From Oscillospiraceae bacterium (GTDB taxonomy: Bacteria > Bacillota > Clostridia > Oscillospirales > Oscillospiraceae), in the NCBI GenBank assembly GCA_910574635.1, contig CAJTCG010000006.1:149739-213738 (forward strand): a DNA stretch of 64,000 bases, read 5' to 3'. The notes beneath the pieces are model-generated. The model did no database searches. It worked only from the letters and a program-made list of their open reading frames with translations, and was not told the origin of the DNA. A program made the translations under genes and the position numbers. Numbering within the stretch: the first letter of the stretch is position 1; each line of letters starts with the position of its first letter. This document shows, in pieces, positions 25,240-34,265 of this stretch.

Positions 25240-25854
25240 TCAAGCGCCGTCTTTCGCTATTGTATCATAAAAGGAGAAGCTCGTAAAGTCCGCCGTCAAA
25301 ATGATTTCCCCGTCCACGGCGATTTCCCCCCGGACCGGGGTTCCGTCCGCCAGGTTCAGCCAAACGGTGGAGAGAATTTTCCCGTCCTTCACCCCCGTCT
25401 GGTCCACGGTGAGGCGGAGGCAGGGCACGCCGTTCCACTCCTCCTGGTTCTCCTCCAGCAGCCACCCGTCCCGGAGGGCGCTCATCAGCCGGGGCAGGCA
25501 GGCGGCGGGGCTGATCTCCTCGTCGCCGAGGGTCCCGGCGTTGAGGCTGGCGTCCTCATACTCCAGCCGCCAGTCCGTGTCGCTGAGCACGGCCCGCACC
25601 CCGGCGATAGCCTCCGGCGCCAGCACCTCCACCGTGCTCTCCCCGCCGGGGACGTACTCGCAGCGAAGCTCCGCCTCCCAGGCCAGGCCCTCCTGATCGC
25701 AGGAGACAACCGCCTCCATGGCACAGCCCGCGCAGTCGTGATAGCGGTCCCGCAGGTCCGCCGTTTGGGACGCTCCGTCCCCGCCGTCTCCGCCGCCGCA
25801 GGCCGCCAGCAGCAAGAGCAGGGTTATCATTGGTACGCACTTCCATAGGCGCAC
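25240..25854 (-). CDS. Lipoprotein of unknown function (YdcC/LolA-like position)
   Basis: 204 aa from GTG 25854, with AAGGAGG seven bases upstream; a longer frame overlaps nnr and has no ribosome site. Lipobox L-A-A-C about residue 20, followed by a Gly/Asp linker and a beta-rich mature domain. Gene order nnr-lipoprotein-(alr)-mazEF mirrors the Bacillus acpS-ydcC-alr-ndoAI-ndoA region, where ydcC encodes a LolA-like lipoprotein, so it may be the counterpart; sequence support for that is weak. Confidence 0.65.
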   Translation of the reverse strand: MRLWKCVPMITLLLLLAACGGGDGGDGASQTADLRDRYHDCAGCAMEAVVSCDQEGLAWEAELRCEYVPGGESTVEVLAPEAIAGVRAVLSDTDWRLEYEDASLNAGTLGDEEISPAACLPRLMSALRDGWLLEENQEEWNGVPCLRLTVDQTGVKDGKILSTVWLNLADGTPVRGEIAVDGEIILTADFTSFSFYDTIAKDGA

Positions 25855-25873
25855 CGGAAAACCTCCTTGATAT

Positions 25874-27421
25874 TCAATTTCCTTGAAGCTCTGAAAATAC
25901 CCTGGGGAACGCGGCAATGACGTCCTCCGGCGTGACGCAGTACTCCGTCAGCGCCTCCGCCGCCAGGTCCCCGGCCCGGCCGTGCATCCACACGGCCCCC
26001 GCCGCCGCCATCACCGGGCCGGCCCCCTGGGCAAGCAATGAGGCGATGAGCCCCGTCAGCACGTCGCCGCTTCCTCCCTTGGCCAGGCCGGAATTGCCGG
26101 TGGTGTTCACCAGCACGTTCCCCTCCGGCCCGGCGGTGACGGTCCGGTGGCCCTTCAGGACTAAAAAGCAGCCGTGCTCCCGGGCAAAGGCCCGGGCCGC
26201 GCCCACCGGGTCCCCGGCGGGATTTCCGCCGATGCGGGCAAACTCCCCGCCATGGGGGGTCAGGATGGTGACCCGCCCCCGGCGGCTGTCCAAACTATCT
26301 ATATGTCCCTCCAGCGCGTTTATGCCGTCGGCGTCCAGAACCACCGGCTTTTCCGTCTGCCGGAGGAGGTCCCAGACCAGCTGCCGGGCGGACGCCCCCC
26401 GCCCCAGCCCCGGCCCCAGGGCCAGGACGCCGCAGCCCTCCAGCCGCTCCAGGAGCTCCGGCAGGGCCCGCCGGCTCAGCCGCCCCCGCCGGTCCGCCAG
26501 GGGGAAGGGCATGGCGGAGACACAGCGGACCGTCTCGATCTCCCAGATGCTCTCCGGCACCCCCAGGTACACCAGCCCGCAGCCGGACCGCACCGCCGCC
26601 GAGGCCGTGAGGTAGGGCGCGCCGGTATAGCCCACGGCCCCGCCCACGACGAGGACCTTGCCGAAATCCCCCTTGTGGCCGTCCTTCTTCCGGGGCGGCA
26701 GGGCCGCCCGGGCGAAGTCCGCCTCCACCGTCTGGACGGGGCAGGAAACCTCCCGGACCAGGGCGGCGGGGACGCCAATGTCATGGACGGTAACCCGCCC
26801 GGAGAGGACGGCCCCGTCCCCGGCGAACTGCCCGGTTTTTGGCATGGAGAAGGTGACGGTCCGATCCGCCCGGACGGCCCGGCCCAAAATCCGCCCCGTG
26901 TCCGCCTCCACGCCGCTGGCAATGTCGGCGGCAATCACCGTCCCCCTGCGGCAGGAGTTGATAAGGTCCACGGCGGCGGCGAATTTGGAATCCGGGGCGA
27001 TGTTCCGGGAGAGGCCCACACCGAAGACGGCGTCGACGACCACCTGGCTTCCCCGGGCCCAGGCGGCCTGGGCCTTGTCCTGGGGGTTGAAGTCCTCCAG
27101 CTCCACGCCGCACTCGCTGAGACGGCCCGTCTCCTCCATGGCGTCGGGGGTGAGGCGGTTATAGTCCCCCACCAGGAAGACCCGAACCTTGAGGCCCATC
27201 AAAAAGAGGAGCCTTGCCGCGCCGATGCCGTCCCCGCCGTTGTTCCCCGCGCCGCAGAACACCGCCGCCCGGCACTTCTGAGGCTTATCCGGCAGGGCGT
27301 CCAGAGCCGCCTGGGCCACCGCCGCCGCCGCCCGCTCCATCAGGTCGATGGAGGGAATCTTCCGCTCTTCTATGCCCCTTCGGTCCAGTTCCCGCATCTG
27401 CGCCGCCGCCGCCAGCTTCAT
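25874..27421 (-). CDS. nnr: Bifunctional NAD(P)H-hydrate epimerase / ADP-dependent NAD(P)H-hydrate dehydratase
   Basis: 515 aa. N-terminal YjeF_N epimerase domain (about 1-215, with C-G-A-G-N-N-G-G-D-G and the catalytic D-A-V-F-G-V-G region) and C-terminal ribokinase-like dehydratase (about 230-510, with G-G-A-V-G-Y-T-G-A-P, L-T-P-H-G-G-E and the G-S-G-D-V-L-T-G motif). It repairs hydrated NAD(P)H. GGGAGGT lies eight bases before ATG 27421. acpS, often upstream, is absent. Confidence 0.95.
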   Translation of the reverse strand: MKLAAAAQMRELDRRGIEERKIPSIDLMERAAAAVAQAALDALPDKPQKCRAAVFCGAGNNGGDGIGAARLLFLMGLKVRVFLVGDYNRLTPDAMEETGRLSECGVELEDFNPQDKAQAAWARGSQVVVDAVFGVGLSRNIAPDSKFAAAVDLINSCRRGTVIAADIASGVEADTGRILGRAVRADRTVTFSMPKTGQFAGDGAVLSGRVTVHDIGVPAALVREVSCPVQTVEADFARAALPPRKKDGHKGDFGKVLVVGGAVGYTGAPYLTASAAVRSGCGLVYLGVPESIWEIETVRCVSAMPFPLADRRGRLSRRALPELLERLEGCGVLALGPGLGRGASARQLVWDLLRQTEKPVVLDADGINALEGHIDSLDSRRGRVTILTPHGGEFARIGGNPAGDPVGAARAFAREHGCFLVLKGHRTVTAGPEGNVLVNTTGNSGLAKGGSGDVLTGLIASLLAQGAGPVMAAAGAVWMHGRAGDLAAEALTEYCVTPEDVIAAFPRVFSELQGN

Positions 27422-27640
27422 GTGTCTGTACCTCCCGCGTGTCGATATTTGATAGATTGATTATAGCGGATTTCCGGCGGGAACGCAATCGGGAACCTTG
27501 CGTTTGTCCGGAAAAGCCGCTAAAATGGGGAGCGCAACCCAAAGTTTACATGGATTTCTTCAAACGCAACACCAAATCGCTGGCGCTGCGCCGCCCGCTC
27601 CGGCAGAATAAGGGCACCAAATTCAAGGAGGATTACCCAA

Positions 27641-28528
27641 ATGTCGTTTTCCGAAAACCTGCAGTTCATCCGGGCCCAGGCCGGAATCACCCAGGAGCAG
27701 CTGGCGGAACAGCTGGACGTCAGCCGCCAGTCTGTCAGCAAGTGGGAGGGCGGTCAGAGCTTTCCCGAGATGGACACCCTGCTGCACATCTGCGACCTCT
27801 ATAACGTGAACCTGGACACGCTCCTCCGAGGCAGCGTGGAGGAAAGCCGGGTGGCCGACACGGCCAAGTACGACGGCTTCATGACCCGCTTCGCCTGGAG
27901 AATCTCCCTGGCAGTTTCCGCCATCATCGCCGGCGTGGGCGTGAGCGGCCTGCTGGAGGTCCTGGGCGCACCGGAGGCCCTGGCGGGCGCGGCGCTCCTG
28001 CTGGTCATCACGGTGTGCGTGGTGGTCCTGGTGGTTTCCGGCATCGAGCTTGAAAACTTCCGCAGGAAAAACCCCGTGATCGCCGACTTCTACACCGAGG
28101 AGCAGAAGGAGGCCTTTCAGCGGAGATTCGTCTGGCACATCGCCGGAGGCGTGGGGGCAATCCTGTTCGCCGTGGTCCTGCTGCTGCTGTTTTTCTCCGC
28201 CTTCCCGGAGCGGGAGCCCTATGAGTCCTACAGCATGGCCTTTTTCCTGCTGATCATCGCCGGGGCGGTGTGGTCCTTCATCTACGGAAGCATCCAGCAC
28301 GACAAATACGATGTGGAAAAGTACAACCGGGAGAACAATCCCTCGCCGGAGGCCAAGCGGCGAAACAATCTGGTGGGGACCGTCTGCACCGTCATCATGC
28401 TGCTGGCCACGGCCATTTACGTAGGGCTGGGCCTGGCCCTGTACATGTGGACGGCCTGGTGGGTGTTCGCCGTGGGGGGCATCCTCTGCGCTGTGGCCGC
28501 CGTGGTCCTGGGTCCCAAGGAGGAGTAA
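27641..28528 (+). CDS. XRE-family regulator fused to a six-segment membrane domain
   Basis: 295 aa. Cro/CI helix-turn-helix at residues 6-60 (I-T-Q-E-Q-L-A-E-Q-L-D-V-S-R-Q-S-V-S-K-W-E), followed by six hydrophobic segments between about 90 and 292. Membrane-tethered HTH proteins of this type are common in Clostridia and are thought to couple membrane or envelope state to transcription; targets unknown. AAGGAGGAT is upstream of ATG 27641. Alone between nnr (divergent) and a convergent HAD gene. Confidence 0.85.
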   Translation: MSFSENLQFIRAQAGITQEQLAEQLDVSRQSVSKWEGGQSFPEMDTLLHICDLYNVNLDTLLRGSVEESRVADTAKYDGFMTRFAWRISLAVSAIIAGVGVSGLLEVLGAPEALAGAALLLVITVCVVVLVVSGIELENFRRKNPVIADFYTEEQKEAFQRRFVWHIAGGVGAILFAVVLLLLFFSAFPEREPYESYSMAFFLLIIAGAVWSFIYGSIQHDKYDVEKYNRENNPSPEAKRRNNLVGTVCTVIMLLATAIYVGLGLALYMWTAWWVFAVGGILCAVAAVVLGPKEE

Positions 28529-28531
28529 AAG

Positions 28532-28562
28532 CAAGCCCCGCCGGAGTACCCGGCGGGGCTTG
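28532..28562. terminator. Hairpin between convergent XRE and HAD genes
   Basis: CAAGCCCCGCCGG (28532-28544), loop AGTAC, CCGGCGGGGCTTG (28550-28562), flanked by A-run on the left and T-rich sequence on the right; usable in both directions. Confidence 0.75.
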
Positions 28563-28567
28563 TCTAT

Positions 28568-29185
28568 TCAGGCTTTCACCGGGACCCCGGCATCGTTCAG
28601 CGCCCGGCGGAGGCGGGGCAGGTCCCCGTCGAAAATCGCGCCGTCCATCCCCACAAACCAGGCCCCTTCAATGTTGATGTTCAAATCGTCGATGAAAAAG
28701 CACTCCTCCGCCCGGAGGCCGTACTCCCGGAGGAGGGTCTCATAAATCTCCGGCTGGGGCTTCAAAAGCTTCCAGTCGGCGGAGACAATTTTCCCGTCGA
28801 AGCACTCGCTCCCCGGGATGCGGTCAAAATACAGCGGCAGGTCCAGCTTGGCGTTGGACAGCAGATAAACGCCGTACCCCAAGCCTTTCAGCTCCCGGAC
28901 AAGGTCCGCCATGCCCTCCATGGGCAGCAGCCAGCGCCGCCACCAGTTCAGGGTCAGCTCCCGGGCGGGGCCGTGGAGACGCTCCGGCAGGCGGCGGCAG
29001 ATGACCGCCAGCCCATCCTCAAAGGAGAGCGTCCCCCGGTCCATCTGAATCCACTCCACGGAGCCGAAGACCTCCCGCAGAAGCAGGGCCCGATCCCCCT
29101 CCGGGACGCCCAGATCCTCCACGAATAAATAGGGCTTCCAGTGGATCAGCACGTTGCCCATGTCGAATACAACATTGCGGATCAT
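28568..29185 (-). CDS. HAD-superfamily phosphatase (YihX-like)
   Basis: 205 aa, starting at ATG 29185 and overlapping the glucosidase stop by 4 nt. HAD motif I F-D-M-G-N-V-L (D8, with G in place of the second Asp position typical of the YihX subgroup), motif II L-S-N-A, K145-type lysine in L-K-P-Q-P-E-I-Y, motif III F-I-D-D. In E. coli YihX is an alpha-glucose-1-phosphate phosphatase. Coupling to a GH13 glucosidase supports a sugar-phosphate role here, though substrate is not proven. Confidence 0.8.
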   Translation of the reverse strand: MIRNVVFDMGNVLIHWKPYLFVEDLGVPEGDRALLLREVFGSVEWIQMDRGTLSFEDGLAVICRRLPERLHGPARELTLNWWRRWLLPMEGMADLVRELKGLGYGVYLLSNAKLDLPLYFDRIPGSECFDGKIVSADWKLLKPQPEIYETLLREYGLRAEECFFIDDLNINIEGAWFVGMDGAIFDGDLPRLRRALNDAGVPVKA

Positions 29186-30885
29186 AGCGCCTCCTGTTCT
29201 CCGGCCCCGCAGGCCAGGACCACGATTTGATAGGTACGCAGCCACAGGCGGCCCTCCCGGTTCTCCAGGCCGCCGCAGTTGTTCAGCAGCACCCGGAAGG
29301 GCTCCGGGAAAGGTACGGAAGCCGTCCCCCGGCCATAGTGGCAGAGGACCAGAACCCGCGACGTCTCCCCGGTCCGCCAGTAGGCAAAGATCTCCGGCTC
29401 CTCCCGGAACGCGGGGCAAAAGCCGCCATGGACCAGCACGTCCTCCCACTCCGGATCCTTCCGCAGGGCAAGCAAGCGCTTATACCACCCCCGGACGGAC
29501 CGCTCCGAGGCGGCGTCGGCCTCCACGTTCAGCTCCGGATAGTTGGGGTTCACCGGGAACCAGGGCGTGCCGGAGGTGAACCCGGCGTGCTTGCCGCCGG
29601 TCCACTGCATGGGGGTCCGGGCGTTGTCCCGGCTGTGGCGGCGGCAGACCGCCATGGCCTCCGCCTCCGTCCGCCCGGCGGACCGCGCCGCCTGGTACTG
29701 GTCATGGGTGTTCAGATCCTCAAAGTCCTCCACCGTGCGGAAATCCCCGTTCCGCATGCCGATCTCCTGGCCCTGGTAGAGGAAGGGGATGCCCCGCAGC
29801 AGCACGGACAGCGCCGCCAGGGCGGTGACGCTCTCATAGCAAGCGTCCCCCTCGGGAAGGAAGATGCCGGGGGCCCGGGGCCGGTCGTGGTTTTCCAGGA
29901 CGTTGGCCAGGAAAACAGCGCTCCCGGCGTTCTCCTGGGCCTGGAAAATCGCGTCCCGCCAGGTCTTGAAATCAAAGGGCTTGTACTGATACCAGAAGGG
30001 CCCCCGGTGGCCGGCGAGAAAGTGCCCAAAGTCGAAGAGGGTGGAGAAATAGCCCTCCGGCCCGCCGAACTCCGCCACCCGCTCCGGGGTAATGCTGTAT
30101 ACCTCGCCCACGGTAAAGGCATCGTGGGGCAGGAAGCACTCCCGTTTCAGCTGGTTCAAAAACGCGCCGATCTCCGCCGTCCGGGGCAGCATTTTGGACA
30201 CGGCGCAGGTGCCGTCGGGGCTGTCGGCGGGGCCGTCCTGGAAACGCAGGTCCTTTTTCAGATTGATGATGGCGTCCAGCCGGAAGCCGGAAACCCCCTT
30301 GTCCAGCCACCAGTTTACCATATCGCAGATCTCCCGCCGGACCTCCGGGTTTTCCCAGTTCAGGTCCGGCTGCTCCTTGGCGAAGGTGTGGAAGTAATAG
30401 AGGTCCGATCCGGGCAGACGCTCCCAGCAGCTCCCGCCGAACTCCGCCCGCCAGTTGTTGGGCGGGCCGCCGTTCCGCCCCGGTTTTAAGTAGAAGTACT
30501 GCCCGTACTTGCCCGCCGGGTCCCGGACGGCCTCCCGGAACCAGGGATGCTGGTCGGAGCAGTGGCTGACCACCAGGTCCATCACCAGGTACATTTCCCA
30601 GCGCTTCAACTCCCGGATCAGGGCCTCCAGGTCCTCCATGGTCCCGAAGCAGGGATCGACGCCGTAATAGTCGGAAATGTCATACCCCTGGTCCACCATG
30701 GGAGAGGGATAGACCGGGGAGAGCCAGAGGATGTCCACCCCCAGGTCCTTCAAATAGTCCAGCTTGGAGAGGACGCCGGGCAGGTCCCCGATTCCGTCCC
30801 CGTTGCCGTCCAGGAAGCTCTTGGGGTAGATTTGGTACGCAATTTTGTTCCGCCACCAGGGGCGGGAGGCATTTGCCATCGTCAT
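29182..30885 (-). CDS. GH13 alpha-glucosidase (oligo-1,6-glucosidase-like)
   Basis: 567 aa, typical GH13_31 length. Starts W-W-R-N-K-I-A-Y-Q-I-Y-P-K-S-F, with the GNGDGIGDL calcium/metal-loop region following. Catalytic regions: D-L-V-V-S-H (region I, normally V-N-H), G-F-R-L-D-A-I (nucleophile Asp, region II), T-V-G-E-V (acid/base Glu, region III), L-E-N-H-D-R-P-R (region IV). No signal peptide, so it acts on imported oligosaccharides such as isomaltose or trehalose-type sugars. Linkage specificity cannot be read with confidence. The two ATGs at 30885 and 30879 are both possible. Confidence 0.9.
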   Translation of the reverse strand: MTMANASRPWWRNKIAYQIYPKSFLDGNGDGIGDLPGVLSKLDYLKDLGVDILWLSPVYPSPMVDQGYDISDYYGVDPCFGTMEDLEALIRELKRWEMYLVMDLVVSHCSDQHPWFREAVRDPAGKYGQYFYLKPGRNGGPPNNWRAEFGGSCWERLPGSDLYYFHTFAKEQPDLNWENPEVRREICDMVNWWLDKGVSGFRLDAIINLKKDLRFQDGPADSPDGTCAVSKMLPRTAEIGAFLNQLKRECFLPHDAFTVGEVYSITPERVAEFGGPEGYFSTLFDFGHFLAGHRGPFWYQYKPFDFKTWRDAIFQAQENAGSAVFLANVLENHDRPRAPGIFLPEGDACYESVTALAALSVLLRGIPFLYQGQEIGMRNGDFRTVEDFEDLNTHDQYQAARSAGRTEAEAMAVCRRHSRDNARTPMQWTGGKHAGFTSGTPWFPVNPNYPELNVEADAASERSVRGWYKRLLALRKDPEWEDVLVHGGFCPAFREEPEIFAYWRTGETSRVLVLCHYGRGTASVPFPEPFRVLLNNCGGLENREGRLWLRTYQIVVLACGAGEQEAL

Positions 30886-30940
30886 ACACCGCCTATCGGG
30901 AAACCGCGCCTGGAGGCCGGGCCTCCGGGCGCGGTTCCAT

Positions 30941-33355
30941 TTATTTTTTTCCGCCGAAAATGCTCTTGAGGAAGCCGCCCTTTTCCCGTTCCTTTTTCTC
31001 CGGCGGCTTTTTCCCCTCCGGCTTGGGGGGGGCTTTGGGCTTCCCGCCGCTTTTCAGGCGCTCCAGCGCCTCCACGGCGTGCTGGTAGTCCTGCCGGGCG
31101 GCGGCTTCGTAGAGCTCTCTGGCCCGCTCCTCGCTGGCGTCCACGCCCTTGCCGTGCTCATAGCACCAGCCCAGGAGGTACTGCCCCCGGGCCTGGCCCT
31201 GGGCCGCGGCGTGGTTGTACCAGAACACGGCGTTCTGCCAGCTCTGCTCCACACCCTCCCCGGTTTCGTAGAGATAGCCCAGGTTGCAGGCCCCCGTGGC
31301 GTCCCCGGCCTCGGCGGCTTTTCTGTACCACTCCGCCGCCTCGGCGGGGTCCTTTTTCGCCACGCCCTGGCCCGACTCGCAGCAGTACCCGTAGTTGCAC
31401 ATGGCCCGGGGATAGCCCGCCTCCGCCGACAGCTTGTAAAGCCGGGCGGCTTCCAGGGCGCTTTTCTCCACGCCCCGGCCCGTCTCATACATATAGCCCA
31501 GGTTGCACTGGCCCGCCGGGTCTCCCTTTTCCGCCGCCCGGCGGTAAAAGTCCACGGCCCGCTCCAGGCTCTGTTCCACACCCTCGCCGAACTCATAGCA
31601 CACGCCCAGGTTGCACAGCGCCCGGAGATAGCCCCCGTCCGCCGCCCGCTGGTACCACCGGGCCGCCTCGGCGTCGTCCCGTTCCATGCCCTTGCCGTAC
31701 TTGCAGCACAGTCCCAGGCAGAACATGCCCCTGGGATCGTCCTGCTCGGCGGCCTTGCGGTACCAGTGGACCGCCCGGGTTAGGTTCTCCTCCACGCCGC
31801 TTCCCGTCTCATAGCACCAGGCCAGGTTGCACATGGCCCGGGAGAAGCCCTGCTGGGCGGCGGCGCTGTACCACTTTACCGCTTCCTCCCAGCTCTGCTC
31901 CACGCCCCGGCCGGATTCGTACATAAAGCCCAGGTTGCACATGCCGGGGGCGTTGCCCATCTCGGCGGCTTTGCGGTAGAGCTCCGCCGCCTTCTCGTCG
32001 CTCTGGGGCACGCCCTCCCCCCGCTCATAGCACACGCCCAGATCGCAGATGGCCGGGGCGGACCCCGCGTCGGCGGCCTTCTGATACCACCGGGCGGCCT
32101 CCTCCGCGTCCTGGGCGGCGCCGATGCCGTAGTCATAGGCCCGGGCTACGCTGAAAAGGCCCCTGGGGTCCCCCTGGTCCGCGGCCCGTTTGTACCAGGT
32201 GAAGGACTCCTCCAGGTTTTTCTCCACACCCTTGCCGTGCTCATAGCACCAGGCCAGGTTGCACATCCCCCGCGACAGCCCGCCGGCGGCGGCCCGTTTG
32301 TACCACTCCGCGGCGCTCTCCCAGCTCTGCTCCACGCCCTCGCCGCACTCATACATAAAGCCCAGGCAGCACGCGCCGTCCTCGTCCCCCTGGTCGGCGG
32401 CCTTGCGGTAGAACTCCGCCGCCGCGGCCTTGTCCGCGGGCACGCCCCGCCCCCGCTCATAGCACAGCCCCAGGCACAGATAGCCCCGGGGGTATTCCTG
32501 GTCCGCCGCCGCCCGATAGAGCCGCACGGCCTCGGCGAAGTCCCGCTTCACCCCCTCGCCATGCTCATAGCACCAGGCCAGGTTGCACAGCGCCCGGGGA
32601 TAGCCCTTATCCGCCGCTTTTCTATACCAGTCCACGGCGCTCTCCCAGCTCTGCTCCACGCCCCGGCCGGACTCATACATAAAGCCCAGGCAGCACATGC
32701 CGGGGGCGCTGCCCTGCTCGGCGGCGGCGGTGTACCATTTCACGGCCTGTTCCACGTCCTGCTCTACGCCCTCGCCGAACTCCAGGCAGCGGCCCAGCTC
32801 CGTCTGGGCGCCGGGATAGCCCAGCCACGCGGCGGACTGATACCATTTGGCGGCCTCCGCTTCGTCGGGCTCCACGCCGCTGCCCCGGCGGTAAGCCTCC
32901 GCCAGGAGGAACTGGGCCCGGGGAAAGCCCTGCTCCGCCCCCTTCTGGAAGCATTTCAGAGCCTTGTCATAGTCCGTCTCCACGCCGATGCCGTATGTAT
33001 AGCAGTAGCCCAGGTTCGTCAAGGCGGGCATGTACTCCTGCTCCGCCGCCTGGGCATAGAGCATCACGGCCTGCTTGGGGTCCGCCGGCACGCCCACGCC
33101 CGCCTCCAGGCACCAGCCCAGATTCGTCAGGCCCAGGGGATCGTTCAGCGCCGCCGCCCGCTGGTAGGCGGCCAGGGCGTCGGTTTCCCGCTTCTCGTCC
33201 ACCGCCTGGTTTCCCAGGTTCACCCAGTCGGAGGCGGTCATCTCCTCCTCTGTCAGGGCGGTGAAGAAGGTCCCCCCGCAGCGGGGGCAGATATCCGGCT
33301 CCTCCTCGGCCACAAAGCCGCAGTCGGGGTTTTCACAGCGATAGAAATCCATCAT
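30941..33355 (-). CDS. Zinc-ribbon protein with 19 Sel1-like repeats
   Basis: 804 aa. A zinc ribbon at residues about 6-27 (C-x4-C then C-x2-C) is followed by a linker and about 19 Sel1/TPR-like repeats of roughly 36 residues between 65 and 750, each recognisable by G-x-G-V after a Y-E-x-G or similar. Almost every repeat has a Cys in L-G-x-C-Y or L-A-W-C-Y, an unusual Cys density. A Lys/Pro-rich tail (about 757-804) ends in G-G-F-L-K-S-I-F-G-G-K-K. No signal peptide, so probably a cytoplasmic scaffold. Repeats fall into a higher-order pattern (F-M-Y-E-S-G-R-G-V-E-Q-S-W-E blocks recurring every three to four repeats). It shares its leftward direction with the TtcA-like gene just upstream. Confidence 0.85.
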   Translation of the reverse strand: MMDFYRCENPDCGFVAEEEPDICPRCGGTFFTALTEEEMTASDWVNLGNQAVDEKRETDALAAYQRAAALNDPLGLTNLGWCLEAGVGVPADPKQAVMLYAQAAEQEYMPALTNLGYCYTYGIGVETDYDKALKCFQKGAEQGFPRAQFLLAEAYRRGSGVEPDEAEAAKWYQSAAWLGYPGAQTELGRCLEFGEGVEQDVEQAVKWYTAAAEQGSAPGMCCLGFMYESGRGVEQSWESAVDWYRKAADKGYPRALCNLAWCYEHGEGVKRDFAEAVRLYRAAADQEYPRGYLCLGLCYERGRGVPADKAAAAEFYRKAADQGDEDGACCLGFMYECGEGVEQSWESAAEWYKRAAAGGLSRGMCNLAWCYEHGKGVEKNLEESFTWYKRAADQGDPRGLFSVARAYDYGIGAAQDAEEAARWYQKAADAGSAPAICDLGVCYERGEGVPQSDEKAAELYRKAAEMGNAPGMCNLGFMYESGRGVEQSWEEAVKWYSAAAQQGFSRAMCNLAWCYETGSGVEENLTRAVHWYRKAAEQDDPRGMFCLGLCCKYGKGMERDDAEAARWYQRAADGGYLRALCNLGVCYEFGEGVEQSLERAVDFYRRAAEKGDPAGQCNLGYMYETGRGVEKSALEAARLYKLSAEAGYPRAMCNYGYCCESGQGVAKKDPAEAAEWYRKAAEAGDATGACNLGYLYETGEGVEQSWQNAVFWYNHAAAQGQARGQYLLGWCYEHGKGVDASEERARELYEAAARQDYQHAVEALERLKSGGKPKAPPKPEGKKPPEKKEREKGGFLKSIFGGKK

Positions 33356-33366
33356 TTCTTCCTCCC

Positions 33367-34239
33367 TCAGATGTCCGCTCCGCCGCCGAAAACCGGGGAG
33401 CCGTTGTATAGATCGGTAAAGGTATGGGCCGCGCCCCGGTACTTGAAGCCGGGGAAGGTGTCCAGCTGGACCCCGTGGATGGCCCGGAAAATGCTTTTTT
33501 CAATGTTGGGGTTGGTCTTTTTCAGCTCCCGCAGGAGGAGCTTGATCTCCTGGCGCTTGCTCTCCCCGATCCCGTCGCCGGAGGCGTCCCGGGCTTCGGT
33601 AAAGCGGCAGGCGCACTGGAGAAAATGAAGTTCGTTGTAATCCCGCCAGCGGACAATGGCGTCCTCATGGACGCAGTACAGCGGGCGGATCAGCTCCATG
33701 CCGGGGAAATTTTTGCTGCGGAGCTTGGGGGGCATGGCCTGGAGCTGCGCGCCGTAAAAAAGGCCCAGCAGCGTAGTCTCGATGACATCGGAGAAGTGAT
33801 GGCCCAGGGCGATTTTGTTGCAGCCTAAGTCCCGGGCCCTGGCATAGAGGCAGCCCCGGCGCATCCGGGCGCAGAGGTAGCAGGGGTTTTTGTCCACCTG
33901 GACCGTCACGTCGAAGATATCGCTTTCAAACAGCGTCAGGGGGATGCCCAGACGCCCGGCGCTCTCCTCCAGCACGCGGCGGTTTGCCGGGTTGTAGCCC
34001 GGGTCCATAGCCAGGAAGGTGAGGGCAAAGGGCCGGTCCGTGTGCTTTTGCAGTTCCTGCATCAGCTTGGCCAGGACGAAGGAGTCCTTCCCGCCGGAGA
34101 CGCACACGGCGATATGGTCCCCCGGGGAAACCAGCTCGTACCGCTTCACGGCGGCGATGAAGGGATTCCACAGGGATTTTCGATAGGTCTTGATGAGACT
34201 GCGCTCGGCAGTCTCCTGTGGGGTAAGCTCACGGGACAT
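33367..34239 (-). CDS. TtcA-family PP-loop ATPase (tRNA 2-thiocytidine synthetase-like)
   Basis: 290 aa from ATG 34239, with AGGAGA upstream. PP-loop S-G-G-K-D-S (about 49-54) adenylates the target base; C-Y-L-C (about 128-131) and the A-C-R cysteine near 226 match the Fe-S/thiolation cysteines of the TtcA family, and G-H-H-F-S-D is present. Substrate in Bacillota relatives is not always tRNA C32, so the symbol is withheld. It lies between the cls gene and the Sel1 gene, 27 and 11 nt gaps, suggesting one transcript. Confidence 0.85.
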   Translation of the reverse strand: MSRELTPQETAERSLIKTYRKSLWNPFIAAVKRYELVSPGDHIAVCVSGGKDSFVLAKLMQELQKHTDRPFALTFLAMDPGYNPANRRVLEESAGRLGIPLTLFESDIFDVTVQVDKNPCYLCARMRRGCLYARARDLGCNKIALGHHFSDVIETTLLGLFYGAQLQAMPPKLRSKNFPGMELIRPLYCVHEDAIVRWRDYNELHFLQCACRFTEARDASGDGIGESKRQEIKLLLRELKKTNPNIEKSIFRAIHGVQLDTFPGFKYRGAAHTFTDLYNGSPVFGGGADI

Positions 34240-34265
34240 ATGTGATTCTCCTAGCCAAAGACGTT

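Noticed and set aside
30941..33355. Direct-repeat array (CRISPR-like)
   Set aside because: Periodicity of about 108 bp is coding (36-residue Sel1 repeats) in one uninterrupted frame; no spacers or cas genes.
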